From: an uncultured Mycoplasmatota bacterium
GTDB lineage: Bacteria > Bacillota_I > Bacilli_A > RF39 > UBA660
Direction of reading: 5' to 3'
Length of the DNA stretch: 64,000 bases
NCBI GenBank assembly: GCA_900549625.1
Contig: URPE01000001.1
Location: 1 to 64,000 of the forward strand
In this document: piece by piece, positions 16,475 through 25,641 of the stretch
How positions within the stretch are numbered: the first letter of the stretch is position 1
Layout: each line of letters begins with the position of its first letter
Position numbers and translations under genes: made by a program
The notes under the pieces: model-generated
What the model saw: only the letters and a program-made list of their open reading frames with translations
What the model was told of the DNA's origin: nothing
Database searches by the model: none

Positions 16475-18583
16475 ATGAAAAACGAAATTAAAGAATTAAT
16501 TCAAAAATATCCTATGCGTTTTAAAAAACTTAAAAGATATTTTAAATGTTATACAAAAGAAGAAAAAGTAGCCTTAAAAGATACTTTAAAAGAATTGTGT
16601 ACTGATGGTGAAATTTACTTTAATGGCTGTACATATAGTAGTATGCCTAAAAATTATATAATAGTCAAAATAGAAGAAATGAAAAAAAATAAAAAGACAC
16701 CATTTAAAGCTTGTATTGTTTTAGATAGTGGTAAAGTAATTCCTATTATGGAAGATTCATTAAATGGTGCTTTAATAGGTGATAAAGTAATTTTAAATTT
16801 AAAAGAAAGAAAAGTAGTATCTATATTAAAAAGAGCTCAATCAGTAATCTTTTGTGAAGTTATCGAAAAAGATGGCATAAAAGAACTAAAACCTTTAAGA
16901 GTCTTGGGGGCAGAAAACTTACGAGTCCGTATCTCTTCAAATGACATGAAAAAATTATCTATAGGTGACATTATAACAATAAACTTAAGTACAGATAAAA
17001 CAGATGAAACATATGAAGCAGACTTTGCGGCTATCGTAGGTAATAAAAGTGATACATCTCTAGCACTAAAAGTAATTGCCGCTAAACATGGCTTTTATAA
17101 AAAGTATGCTAAAGAATGTATGCAAGAATTAACATCTATTCCTACTACAGTAACTAAAGAAGATTTAATCGGTCGTGTTGATTTAAGAAATAAAAATATT
17201 TTTACTATTGATGGGGTGCATACGAAAGACATGGATGATGCCATTGGCTTAACTACACTTGAAAATGGCAACTGCGAATTAATCGTGTCCATTGCCGACG
17301 TTGCCCATTATATTAAAAAGGATTCCCATCTTTATAAGGAAGCCACTAAAAGGACCACATCACTATATATGGTAGATACTGTAATACCTATGTTACCAGC
17401 TCAAATATCAAATGGTATATGTTCATTAAATGAAAAAGTAGATAGACTAACACTTAGTTGTATAATCACAATAACTCCAAATGGTGATGTTTTATCATAT
17501 GATGTTGTAAAATCTGTTATCAATTCCAAAAAGAAAATGAATTATGATGATGTTTTAAAAGTTTTAAATGGCACGTCAGTTTTAGGCTATGATGAATTTG
17601 AAGAAACCATTCTAAAAATGAATAGACTAGCTTTAAAACTAAAACAAAAAAGAGATCTTATATCTTTTGCTTCGAGCGATATATCATATACATTTAATGA
17701 TGCTAAAGAAATAGTAGACTTTAAAAAAGAACCAACTACTATGGCAACCAATATAATTGAACAATTCATGATTTTAGCCAATCACTTAGTAAGTATGTAT
17801 GCAACATTTTTATCATTGCCAACTCCATACCGGGTACATGAAGAGCCAACCATTAACTCTCTAGAGACTCTCTATCAAAAACTAAAACTATTATCTTTTG
17901 AAATAGATGATTGTCTTGTAAATAATAATTATGAAACATTAAAAAATATTTTAGCTAAATATCAAGATAAACCTGAATACAATTATCTTTCTAATTTAAT
18001 TTTAAGAACAATGAAAAGAGCCAAGTATTCATCTTATAATATTGGTCATTATGCTTTAAAAGAAAGATATTATTCCCATTTTACTAGTCCAATAAGAAGA
18101 CTACCAGACTTACTTTTACATTACCAAATTCATAGTATTCTAGACAATACATATCCAGAAAATGTGATTAAAGAAGATAAGATGGAAGAGTTATGTTACC
18201 ACGCATCATTTATGGAAAGAGAAGCTGATATGGCTGAAAAAGAAGCCGATGAATATGTCATTATAAATTATATGGCGAGTCATTTAGATAGGTTTTATAC
18301 AGGCTATGTTGAAGATATTACAGAATCTAATGTAACTATAAGAACAAAAGAAGGCATCAAAGGGTATGTCTCATTATTAGGGTTAGAAGGACTTACGAAA
18401 GACACAAAAAACGGCACTTTAAAAAGTGACAACCACCTCATTCTAAAAATAGGAGACACATGTCTTATCAAAGCCAAGCAAGTTAATGTTTTATCGGGAG
18501 AAATAGAATTTATAATTGAAAAAAATCTAACTGAAAGAAAATACGAACAAGATTATACATATGTTTTAAAAAGAGTTATGTAA
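16475..18583 (+). CDS. rnr: Ribonuclease R
   Basis: The 702-residue 3'-5' exoribonuclease degrades structured RNA. N-terminal winged-helix-like and cold-shock domains (about 1-190) lead into the RNB catalytic domain, with IDGVHTKDMDDAIGL carrying the acidic metal-binding residues, followed by VSIADVAHYI and the Arg-rich YSHFTSPIRRLPDLL segment. A C-terminal S1 domain (about residues 610-690, FYTGYVEDITESNVTIRT) ends the protein, which lacks the long basic tail of some homologs. GAGGAGCTG is the ribosome site. A leader with a possible attenuator precedes it. In many Firmicutes rnr sits with smpB; here nfo follows instead. Confidence 0.93.
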   Translation: MKNEIKELIQKYPMRFKKLKRYFKCYTKEEKVALKDTLKELCTDGEIYFNGCTYSSMPKNYIIVKIEEMKKNKKTPFKACIVLDSGKVIPIMEDSLNGALIGDKVILNLKERKVVSILKRAQSVIFCEVIEKDGIKELKPLRVLGAENLRVRISSNDMKKLSIGDIITINLSTDKTDETYEADFAAIVGNKSDTSLALKVIAAKHGFYKKYAKECMQELTSIPTTVTKEDLIGRVDLRNKNIFTIDGVHTKDMDDAIGLTTLENGNCELIVSIADVAHYIKKDSHLYKEATKRTTSLYMVDTVIPMLPAQISNGICSLNEKVDRLTLSCIITITPNGDVLSYDVVKSVINSKKKMNYDDVLKVLNGTSVLGYDEFEETILKMNRLALKLKQKRDLISFASSDISYTFNDAKEIVDFKKEPTTMATNIIEQFMILANHLVSMYATFLSLPTPYRVHEEPTINSLETLYQKLKLLSFEIDDCLVNNNYETLKNILAKYQDKPEYNYLSNLILRTMKRAKYSSYNIGHYALKERYYSHFTSPIRRLPDLLLHYQIHSILDNTYPENVIKEDKMEELCYHASFMEREADMAEKEADEYVIINYMASHLDRFYTGYVEDITESNVTIRTKEGIKGYVSLLGLEGLTKDTKNGTLKSDNHLILKIGDTCLIKAKQVNVLSGEIEFIIEKNLTERKYEQDYTYVLKRVM

Positions 18584-18635
18584 AATAACTAGTTTAATAA
18601 GTAAATATTTGTTATACTTGTATCGGTGATGTAAA

Positions 18636-19535
18636 GTGATAATAGGTTCACATGTTAGTTTTAAAAGCGATGGATTACTTGGTAGTACAAAAGAGGCCAT
18701 AAGTTATGGAGCTAATACATTTATGTTTTATACTGGGGCTCCTCAAAATACAATTAGAAAAGATATTGACCCCTTAAAAACAAAAGAAGCCCATGCATTA
18801 ATGCTTGAACATGGTATTGATTTAAAAAATGTTATTTGTCATGCCCCTTATATTATTAATCTCGCTAATAACTTAGATGAAAGAAAATGGCAATTTAGTA
18901 TTGAATTTCTAAAGAATGAATTAAAAAGATGTGATGAACTAGGAGTTAGATATTTAGTATTGCATCCAGGATCTCATGTTTCATTAGAAAGAAGCGTTGG
19001 TCTAGATAATATTCTTAATGCTTTAAATAAAGTCTTAGAAAGTGATTTTAAATGTAAAATTCTTTTAGAAACAATGGCTTTAAAAGGAACTGAAATAGGT
19101 TCATTAGAAGAGATAGGTTATTTAATAAAAAATACTATTAAACCAGTTGGTGTGTGTATTGATACGTGTCACTTAAATGATGCTGGTTATGACTTAAGTG
19201 ATTTTAATGCCTTATTAGAGACATTTGATGGTATTGTGGGTATAGAAAATATTTTCTGTGTTCATTTAAATGATAGTAAAAATATAATTGGTTCACATAA
19301 AGATCGCCATGAAAACTTAGGACTTGGTACTATTGGTTTTAATACTCTGTTAAATATCTGTTATAATGAAAAATTAAAAAATGTTCCTAAAATATTAGAA
19401 ACACCTTATATTGGGGATACCGATGACTCTAAAGAAAGAAAATATCCTCCTTATGCTTATGAAATTGACTCTTTAAAAAATAAAAAACAAAATCCTAATC
19501 TCTTACAAGATATTAGAGACTACTATAATAAATGA
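18636..19535 (+). CDS. nfo: Endonuclease IV (AP endonuclease)
   Basis: The 299-residue TIM-barrel enzyme cuts DNA at abasic sites in base-excision repair. The zinc-ligand motifs are all visible in order: CHAPYIINLAN, LHPGSH, LLETMALKGTE, VCIDTCHLNDAGYD, VHLNDSKN with SHKDRHENLGLG, and ILETPY. The start codon is GTG 18636 behind GGTGAT. Its 3' end overlaps the convergent DUF2624-like gene by 13 bases. In Bacillus an nfo homolog also neighbours a DUF2624 gene, so the pairing is conserved context. Confidence 0.93.
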   Translation: MIIGSHVSFKSDGLLGSTKEAISYGANTFMFYTGAPQNTIRKDIDPLKTKEAHALMLEHGIDLKNVICHAPYIINLANNLDERKWQFSIEFLKNELKRCDELGVRYLVLHPGSHVSLERSVGLDNILNALNKVLESDFKCKILLETMALKGTEIGSLEEIGYLIKNTIKPVGVCIDTCHLNDAGYDLSDFNALLETFDGIVGIENIFCVHLNDSKNIIGSHKDRHENLGLGTIGFNTLLNICYNEKLKNVPKILETPYIGDTDDSKERKYPPYAYEIDSLKNKKQNPNLLQDIRDYYNK

Positions 19536-19783
19536 CCATACTTTTGATAATACATTTGTATTAAATTAACAATTTTAACAAAGTTTTCTTCACTATAACG
19601 ACTTCTATATCTTTCTACATTTAATAACTTTGGGTTCCTAATAATAGGTTCCCAATTTTTTTTAACAAACTGATAAGTAAAATCAAGTTCTTCTTCTGAT
19701 AAATTAACATTTTTACTAATAGCAAAATCATTTAGTTGTTCTTTAGTCAAATTACTTATATATCTTTTTATTAAATTATACAT
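19523..19783 (-). CDS. DUF2624-like small protein
   Basis: An 86-residue helical, charged protein: NLTKEQLNDFAISKNVNLSE followed by ELDFTYQFVKKNWEPI and a C-terminal helix. The 'ITxEQLLxxAxxxxIxLTxxQA' pattern and the place next to nfo match DUF2624 (YqfT) of Bacillus, function unknown. AGGTGAT lies four bases before the ATG. Orientation is opposite to nfo here, unlike Bacillus. Confidence 0.65.
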   Translation of the reverse strand: MYNLIKRYISNLTKEQLNDFAISKNVNLSEEELDFTYQFVKKNWEPIIRNPKLLNVERYRSRYSEENFVKIVNLIQMYYQKYGHLL

Positions 19784-19845
19784 TTTATCACCTATAACAT
19801 TGTATGAAAATAAAGTTTTTAATAATACTAATAAAAGGTGATTAT

Positions 19846-21735
19846 ATGAAAATGCGTCTTTTTTTACTTTGTCTTTTTCTAACTTTTTTTAGTGTGTTGT
19901 ATCATATTAATAATATAGGACACAGTTATTATACAGTTTTATTAGATGAAAAATTAAATCGTATTACATATGGTACTAGTGCTAGACGTGGTCGTATACT
20001 AGATCGTAATGGAGTAGTCTTAGTTGACAATGAAGCTGTTTTAAATTTAGTATATCATAAACCAGTAAATACGAGTTTTGCAAGTGAACTTAGTCTGGCA
20101 AGTACCCTAAAAGATTATGTTACAGAGTATAATATTACTGATAATGAACGCAAGAACTATTATTTAGTAACTCATAATAATGGTTATGATTTAATAACAC
20201 CTACTGAATGGCAAGAATGGGAAGAAAGAAAGCTAAATAATGATGATATAGCATCTTTAAAAAAAGCCCGAATTACAAAGGATATGCTTACGTATTCTAT
20301 AGATGAAGAAAAAATAATTTATCTATTTACTAAGATGAATGATGGCTATAGTTTTCAGGATAAAATTTTACTAAGTGACTTAAGTGATGAAGAGTTAGCC
20401 CGTATTATGAGTTTAAATAATGATTCTTTAAGTATCAGTACAACTTCAAAAAGAGTCTATCCCTATGAAGATACATTAAAAAGTGTTTTTGGGTCTATTG
20501 GTAGTATTCCTAAAGAAGAAAAAGACGAGTTTTTGCGACTTGGTTATTCCTTAGATGATATAGTAGGTATAAGTGGTCTTGAAAAAGAATACGAAGAAAT
20601 ACTTAAAGGGAAAAAGGCCAAATACGTTATTAATTCCGATAATACTTTAACAAAAATAAGTGAAGAAGAACCTGGTACTGATTTAGTTTTAAATATTGAT
20701 ATATCTATAAATAAAGCTATGGAGAATATTTTAAAAGAAGAATTAAACTTAGCAAGTGCTTATAAAAGTGCTAAATTTTTTCATGATGCTTATATGTTTT
20801 TAGGTAATCCTTTAGATGGTAGTGTTATTGCTATGTCTGGTATAAGAAGAAATTCAAGTGATACATTCCAAGATATTACTATAACTTCACTTACTTCATC
20901 TTTTGCCATGGGTAGTGTTGTAAAGGGAGCTAGTAACACAGTCGGGTATCAAACAGGTGCTATAGAAGTTGGGAAAAAAGTACGCGATAGTTGTGTTAAA
21001 CTTTGGAGTGAACCTAGTAAATGTTCATATAAACGTCTTGGGTTAGTAGATGACATAACTTCTCTTAAAACATCATCTAATTACTATCAATTTTTAACCG
21101 CTATTAAAAGTACTGGACAAACATATAAATACAATATGCGTTTTTCAGTAACAGAAGAAAACTTTAAAACTTATCGTGAAACTTTTAAAAGTTATGGTCT
21201 AGGTAATAAAACAGGTATTGATTATCCCACTGAAAACACAGGTATCTTAGGTAATAAAGTAGCAGGTGATTTACTTTTAAATTTAGCAATTGGCCAATAT
21301 GACACCTATACACCTATTAGTCTTTTACAATATATGAACACTATTGCAAATGATGGTAATCGTTATGCTTTGAGACTAAAAAAAGAAGATTATAAATCGT
21401 TTTTAAATCAAGTAAATTTAGATAAAATTTATTTTGAACGTATTAAAGAAGGAATGTATCAAGTATTTCATGGTGGTACAGCCTCAAATTATGTTGATAA
21501 ATCTTTAAATGCTGTTGGTAAAACAGGTACAAGTGAAACGTTTTATGATAGTGATAATGATGGGACTGTAGATACTAGTGTTATTAATTCAACGCTTGCT
21601 TTTTATTATCCAAGAGAAAACCCTACATATACTATTGTAGTTGTTGCCCCTTATTTAACTGATAGTAATACATTTCAATATCCCTTTACTAAGAATGTTA
21701 GTAAAAAATTAACTAAATATTTAATGGATAATTAA
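19846..21735 (+). CDS. Class B penicillin-binding protein (PBP2-like transpeptidase)
   Basis: The 629-residue protein has one N-terminal membrane helix (MRLFLLCLFLTFFSVLYH), a PBP dimerisation domain starting at ARRGRILDRNG, and a transpeptidase domain with S357-V-V-K360, S410-S-N412 and K559-T-G561. These are the three active-site motifs of class B PBPs, which cross-link peptidoglycan with a SEDS partner. There is no PASTA domain, which favours a PBP2/elongation or SpoVD-like member over PBP2x, but the subtype is not certain. ATG 19846 was chosen because AAGGTGATTAT precedes it; 14 codons upstream are not needed. Confidence 0.85.
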   Translation: MKMRLFLLCLFLTFFSVLYHINNIGHSYYTVLLDEKLNRITYGTSARRGRILDRNGVVLVDNEAVLNLVYHKPVNTSFASELSLASTLKDYVTEYNITDNERKNYYLVTHNNGYDLITPTEWQEWEERKLNNDDIASLKKARITKDMLTYSIDEEKIIYLFTKMNDGYSFQDKILLSDLSDEELARIMSLNNDSLSISTTSKRVYPYEDTLKSVFGSIGSIPKEEKDEFLRLGYSLDDIVGISGLEKEYEEILKGKKAKYVINSDNTLTKISEEEPGTDLVLNIDISINKAMENILKEELNLASAYKSAKFFHDAYMFLGNPLDGSVIAMSGIRRNSSDTFQDITITSLTSSFAMGSVVKGASNTVGYQTGAIEVGKKVRDSCVKLWSEPSKCSYKRLGLVDDITSLKTSSNYYQFLTAIKSTGQTYKYNMRFSVTEENFKTYRETFKSYGLGNKTGIDYPTENTGILGNKVAGDLLLNLAIGQYDTYTPISLLQYMNTIANDGNRYALRLKKEDYKSFLNQVNLDKIYFERIKEGMYQVFHGGTASNYVDKSLNAVGKTGTSETFYDSDNDGTVDTSVINSTLAFYYPRENPTYTIVVVAPYLTDSNTFQYPFTKNVSKKLTKYLMDN

Positions 21736-21787
21736 ATATGAAAAAATAATAAATTCTAATTTTATGAAGAAATAGATAGTTTTAAAG

Positions 21788-22102
21788 TTGTGTTTAGAAA
21801 TGGTGGACAACAAAATGCCAAAAAAAGAGATAAGTGGACAACAAAATAAGAATAAAAATTTAAATTTGACAACAAATGATTATCAAAATATGATATTAGA
21901 GTTTTGTAAGGAACCAAAGACAGCTGTTGAAATAAAAAAATATCTGAAAATTAAATCTCGGCAATATGTTTCATCTAAAATAATAAAACCTCTTATTAAT
22001 GCTGGTAGTTTAGAATATACAAATAAATTAAATATAAATGCCAGTAATCAAAAATATTTAAGTATTAGTAATTATCCTTTTAATAATAATAAAATTCTAT
22101 AA
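21788..22102 (+). pseudogene. Fragment of an AlbA_2/ATP-binding regulator or helicase-like protein (C-terminal winged helix)
   Basis: The 104-residue frame holds EFCKEPKTAVEIKKYLKIKS followed by RQYVSSKIIKPLINAGSLEY and SNQKYLSI, a winged-helix segment normally found at the very C-terminus of about 450-residue ATP-binding (AlbA_2/AAA_4-type) transcriptional regulators. The rest of such a protein is missing and no ribosome site precedes the available ATGs, so it looks like a remnant. The start region contains two near copies of GTGGACAACAAAAT. Confidence 0.55.
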
Positions 22103-22124
22103 TTTAGTGCAAATAACTTAGGGA

Positions 22125-22153
22125 TTGATTTTTTTAAAACAATACATTATACT
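22125..22153 (+). promoter_or_regulatory. Promoter
   Basis: TTGATT (22125-22130) and TATACT (22148-22153) with a 17-base spacer, 26 bases before the ATG of the next gene. Confidence 0.6.
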
Positions 22154-22178
22154 AATCAACAAGAAATGGGGGATTTAT

Positions 22179-22982
22179 ATGTCAAAAAACCAAGAAAAAA
22201 TAATTATGGAAAATGGAAGATTTGATTTATCAAAAGAACTAAAAAAAGTAAACATTAAAGATGAACAACAAATTGAACCAGTGGGAATGCATCAAGTTCT
22301 TTTAGAAGGACAAGTTTTCTATATAATGGAGTATATTGATACTTCATCTAGTAAAGAAAAAAACTATGCTTTATTAACTAATATAAATGGAGAATTAGTC
22401 AATGTCTTAGTAGATGATTATGATTTATTAGATGAATATGCTAAAAAAAAGTCATATAAAAAAGTAGCTGATTTTACTTTTCCATCACACATATCATCTA
22501 CGCAGATTACTTGCTTTAAAGAGTTATTAAATAAATTCAAATTTAGAAATTACACTCATAATATTTTTGTGCCAACAATTGAAGATATGGATGAGCTTCT
22601 ACTAAATTCATCTTTTACGAAAGTTAAAAATAATAATAAAGAACTTCTATGTAAAGATGCGATGTATAAAGAACTTGAAAAAAAGCTTCTATTATTAAAA
22701 GAAAAAATAACAATCAATATAAAAACTGGCGCTACAGGTTATGTTAGAGCATACGATGATGAAGGTTACATAAGAAACAAACAAGTATACTTAATGCCTG
22801 GCAAACATGTTTATATTCCTCTATATATTGATTGTGAAAGTATGTGTGATTTTGAGGAAAGTGAAAGAGCAAGAATAATATTATCGAAAAATACCGTTAT
22901 TGCTCCAACAGGTAATCAGGCATATTGCTATAATTATAATGGTACTTTAATAGAACCAAAACTAACGAAATTTAAAAAATAG
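22179..22982 (+). CDS. Hypothetical two-part protein with DUF1292-like N-terminal half
   Basis: The 267-residue protein has an N-terminal part with GMHQVLLEGQVFYIMEYIDT and NYALLTNINGELVNVLVDDY, similar in layout to the small proteins at 2430, 23042 and 25292. A helical middle (ELEKKLLLLKEKI) leads into a beta-rich C-terminus with NIKTGATGYVRAYDDEGYI and PTGNQAYCYNYNG. No signal peptide is seen. ATG 22179 is chosen because GGGGGAT precedes it and the promoter lies just upstream; earlier codons would fall inside the promoter. The function is unknown. Confidence 0.65.
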   Translation: MSKNQEKIIMENGRFDLSKELKKVNIKDEQQIEPVGMHQVLLEGQVFYIMEYIDTSSSKEKNYALLTNINGELVNVLVDDYDLLDEYAKKKSYKKVADFTFPSHISSTQITCFKELLNKFKFRNYTHNIFVPTIEDMDELLLNSSFTKVKNNNKELLCKDAMYKELEKKLLLLKEKITINIKTGATGYVRAYDDEGYIRNKQVYLMPGKHVYIPLYIDCESMCDFEESERARIILSKNTVIAPTGNQAYCYNYNGTLIEPKLTKFKK

Positions 22983-23041
22983 TTTTTTAATAAATAATCC
23001 TGTGTTATACTATTGTTAGTTATAGTAAGGGAAGTGATAAT

Positions 23042-23296
23042 ATGTTTTCTAATGCAGATATTTTAGAATACAATAATGAAAAATACGTGGTTGTGGCTAT
23101 TCACAAAGATAAGGTAATGAATAAAGTTTTTGCTCTAGCATGTTTACTAACATATAATAATGAGCCAACAGATGATTTTAGTGTCTTTTTTGGCACGATA
23201 AAAGAGCCACATCTAGTTATGGATACTGACTTAGCCAATAGATTGATGCCAGTATTCCAAGAACAAATAAAAAAAGATATAGAAGAGTTGTTTTAA
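23042..23296 (+). CDS. Small DUF1292-like hypothetical protein
   Basis: An 84-residue protein with EYNNEKYVVVAIHKDKVMNK and an acidic helical end (FQEQIKKDIEELF). Layout matches the 73- and 81-residue proteins at 2430 and 25292. AAGGGAAGTGATAAT is a good ribosome site. It is the first gene of a tight three-gene operon (11- and 7-base gaps) around a 658-residue unknown protein, so it may act with that protein. Confidence 0.65.
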   Translation: MFSNADILEYNNEKYVVVAIHKDKVMNKVFALACLLTYNNEPTDDFSVFFGTIKEPHLVMDTDLANRLMPVFQEQIKKDIEELF

Positions 23297-23307
23297 GTGA
23301 GGTTTAT

Positions 23308-25284
23308 ATGGAAATAAATTATTTAGAAATAAAAGATAGATTGATAGATTTATATAAAAAAGGTGCTTTAAATAGTGAAAATTTTATTGATAGAAAAAAT
23401 ACACCTAGTGAAAGATTTGCTAAATATGCCAAAATTTTTCTAGGTGAAAATGTTGATGTTTCAAAAATTGATAGTACTAATTTACATGAATTTATTAGAA
23501 AAGTTTTAAAAGATATCCATCCAGATTCTAATAATTTGGATAGTGAATTTGAAAGTATTGCGTCATTTGTATCAACAGCTTATGGAGACATAAAGAAAAA
23601 TATTAATGAACACCCTACATTCGCGATGAACTTTGAATATGTTAGTAAAAAAGATTTAGAAAATAAAGACCAAAAAGCAAATGATGATAAAGATGTAATG
23701 GATGAGTCATTAGATAACTCTAAAAGTGATGATAAAGCTAAAGCTGATTCTGATATCAAAACTGATACAAATGCAAGCGTTTTAGCTAATGCTAATCAAT
23801 ATAATAAAGAACCTGAGCCTAAAGATATGACGTTTAATCAATCATCAAATACATTTGCAACAGGTGTTATACCTGTAGGTGAGCCTATAAATCATTATGA
23901 AAATAATAATGATTATAAGACGCAAAGAGAAATTGTAATTAATTATGTTGAAGTAAAAGAAAGATTAATAAAAGCAAGCCTTGCTAAAGAACTAAATACT
24001 ACCAACACAACGGCAAAAGAAAGATATTCTAAATATTGTCGGATAATTCTTGGTATAGATGATATTAAAAACGTTGATAGTGTTAACTTTAGGAATGTTT
24101 GTGCTCAAATAGCCAAAGATTTTAGTAATGAAACAATTAATAATCGAGAAGAAAAAATATTTGTAGCAGAAGATAATGATTTACAAAACATTCAAGGTTT
24201 TTTAAATGGTGCTTTAGGTGAATTAAATGATAAATTTGAAATATTATCAGATAATCCATATAAGATAAGTTATATTGGTAGAAGCAAAATTAATGAAGCA
24301 GATGAAACACTTGTTTATAATATGCGTAAAATGAGTGAAAGAACAAGAAAAGAAGAAAAAAGTCCAGAATCTTTAAATAAAGAACAAGAGCCAATCCCAG
24401 CGCTTCCAGATAAAAACAAAAAAGATATTAAAGCTTATATGAAAGCCGTTGGTAAATTACTTCCATATGCACTAGCTGGTGCTGGTGTAGGTCTTGCAGC
24501 AGCAACGATTTTACCAACAGTTACATTCTCAGGACTTGGTACTATAAGAATTGTTTATTCAACTGCCAAACTTGCTAATAAAGTTGTTTCTAAAGGCTTC
24601 TTACATGGTAAACCAACACCAGTTGATAATATTGTAATGAATGCCAAAGATAAATTAAAAGAAAAATATGGTGATAAGAAAGTATATCAAGCCGTTGTAA
24701 AAGTAAATGAATTTTTAAAAAATCCAAAGGTTCAATGGTTCTTAAATGGCGCTGCTGTTGGTTATAAAATTGGTGAAGCCCTAGATTTACATGACAAATT
24801 AAATAGTATGCTTCATCCAGAAAAAAATACAGTTGACACCAATGTTATGCCTGAACAAGCAGCAAATGAAATACCAAAACAAGAGCCAGATATTAATAAC
24901 CCAACTCATGATAATAGTGCAAATTTTGATACTCCAGTTAGTCCAGAACCAAATACACCATCATACTCCGATTTAAATACTGGTGATAATATTGACTTAT
25001 CAAGTGTCGATCATGGTTTTGTAAATTCAGCAAATGCTATGAGTGATGCTGATCCAGTTCATTTATTAACTGAACTTGCCAATCGTGAAAATGGCACTAG
25101 TATAAAACTATTAAAATTACCAGATGGTTCTAACTTTACCGGTAATATTGGCGACTTATTACAAAGTGGCATTGATCCAAATCAAGTTGCAGCAAGGATA
25201 GTAAACCAAAATGGTGACTACGCTTGGTTAAATTTACAAGATGTATTAGATGCATACACTAATGGTGTTGGAATGTCTAGGTAG
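23308..25284 (+). CDS. Large hypothetical protein with duplicated N-terminal domain and central hydrophobic segments
   Basis: The 658-residue protein begins with two copies of a roughly 100-residue helical domain (INYLEIKDRLIDLYKKGALN at residue 2; INYVEVKERLIKASLAKELN at about 211, both continuing with E-R-(F/Y)-x-K-Y). An acidic linker separates them. A hydrophobic Gly/Ala-rich region (LLPYALAGAGVGLAAATILP, about 390-430) and a second short one (FLNGAAVGYKIGEAL) follow, then a low-complexity Asn/Pro/Asp stretch and a C-terminal domain with NRENGTSIKLLKLPDGSNF. There is no signal peptide. It sits between two DUF1292-like genes, directly upstream of the pilin/T4SS cluster, so a substrate or accessory role is possible but unproven. 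Confidence 0.7.
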   Translation: MEINYLEIKDRLIDLYKKGALNSENFIDRKNTPSERFAKYAKIFLGENVDVSKIDSTNLHEFIRKVLKDIHPDSNNLDSEFESIASFVSTAYGDIKKNINEHPTFAMNFEYVSKKDLENKDQKANDDKDVMDESLDNSKSDDKAKADSDIKTDTNASVLANANQYNKEPEPKDMTFNQSSNTFATGVIPVGEPINHYENNNDYKTQREIVINYVEVKERLIKASLAKELNTTNTTAKERYSKYCRIILGIDDIKNVDSVNFRNVCAQIAKDFSNETINNREEKIFVAEDNDLQNIQGFLNGALGELNDKFEILSDNPYKISYIGRSKINEADETLVYNMRKMSERTRKEEKSPESLNKEQEPIPALPDKNKKDIKAYMKAVGKLLPYALAGAGVGLAAATILPTVTFSGLGTIRIVYSTAKLANKVVSKGFLHGKPTPVDNIVMNAKDKLKEKYGDKKVYQAVVKVNEFLKNPKVQWFLNGAAVGYKIGEALDLHDKLNSMLHPEKNTVDTNVMPEQAANEIPKQEPDINNPTHDNSANFDTPVSPEPNTPSYSDLNTGDNIDLSSVDHGFVNSANAMSDADPVHLLTELANRENGTSIKLLKLPDGSNFTGNIGDLLQSGIDPNQVAARIVNQNGDYAWLNLQDVLDAYTNGVGMSR

Positions 25285-25291
25285 GTGAATT

Positions 25292-25537
25292 ATGAAAAAT
25301 AGTTTAATAAATTTAAAAAATGGTAATAGTTTTTATATTCTAGAAGATACAGTATATAATAATAAAAACTATGCTTTAGCTGTATCAATAAATGAAGATG
25401 ATACTAATAAAATGAATGTTGTTGTTATGGAATACTACTTTGAAAATAGTCAAATAATGGTTAGTGAAATAGCTGATGATAACATAGCAAAGACTGTCAC
25501 AGAGTTATTACAGCAAAAACTTCAAAATAACGAATAG
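25292..25537 (+). CDS. Small DUF1292-like hypothetical protein
   Basis: An 81-residue acidic protein: LKNGNSFYILEDTVYNNKNYALAVSINEDD in layout (strand, turn, strand), a middle with VVVMEYYFEN and a C-terminal helix (VTELLQQKLQ). It closes the operon with the 658-residue protein, seven bases behind it. It resembles DUF1292/YrzB-like proteins; function unknown. A terminator follows. Confidence 0.65.
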   Translation: MKNSLINLKNGNSFYILEDTVYNNKNYALAVSINEDDTNKMNVVVMEYYFENSQIMVSEIADDNIAKTVTELLQQKLQNNE

Positions 25538-25556
25538 TAAATCCGTAAACTAAAAT

Positions 25557-25591
25557 AAAGAAACTGCAATTTTAATTCAGTTTCTTTTGTT
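25557..25591 (+). terminator. Terminator closing the 658-residue protein operon
   Basis: AAAGAAACTG (25557-25566) pairs with CAGTTTCTTT (25578-25587), followed by TGTTTTAT. The right arm forms the start of the 37-bp repeat and overlaps the -35 region of the next promoter. Confidence 0.8.
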
Positions 25592-25615
25592 TTATAAAAA
25601 CAATCATGATATAAT
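25579..25615 (+). repeat. 37-bp repeat copy 1 (terminator arm plus promoter)
   Basis: The 37 bases from AGTTTCTTTTG to GATATAAT are identical to 26803-26839. They contain a promoter: TTGTTT (25587-25592), 17-base spacer, TATAAT (25610-25615). This drives pilin-family protein 4. Confidence 0.85.
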
Positions 25616-25641
25616 CTACTTAAGAAAAGTTTGGTGATAAT

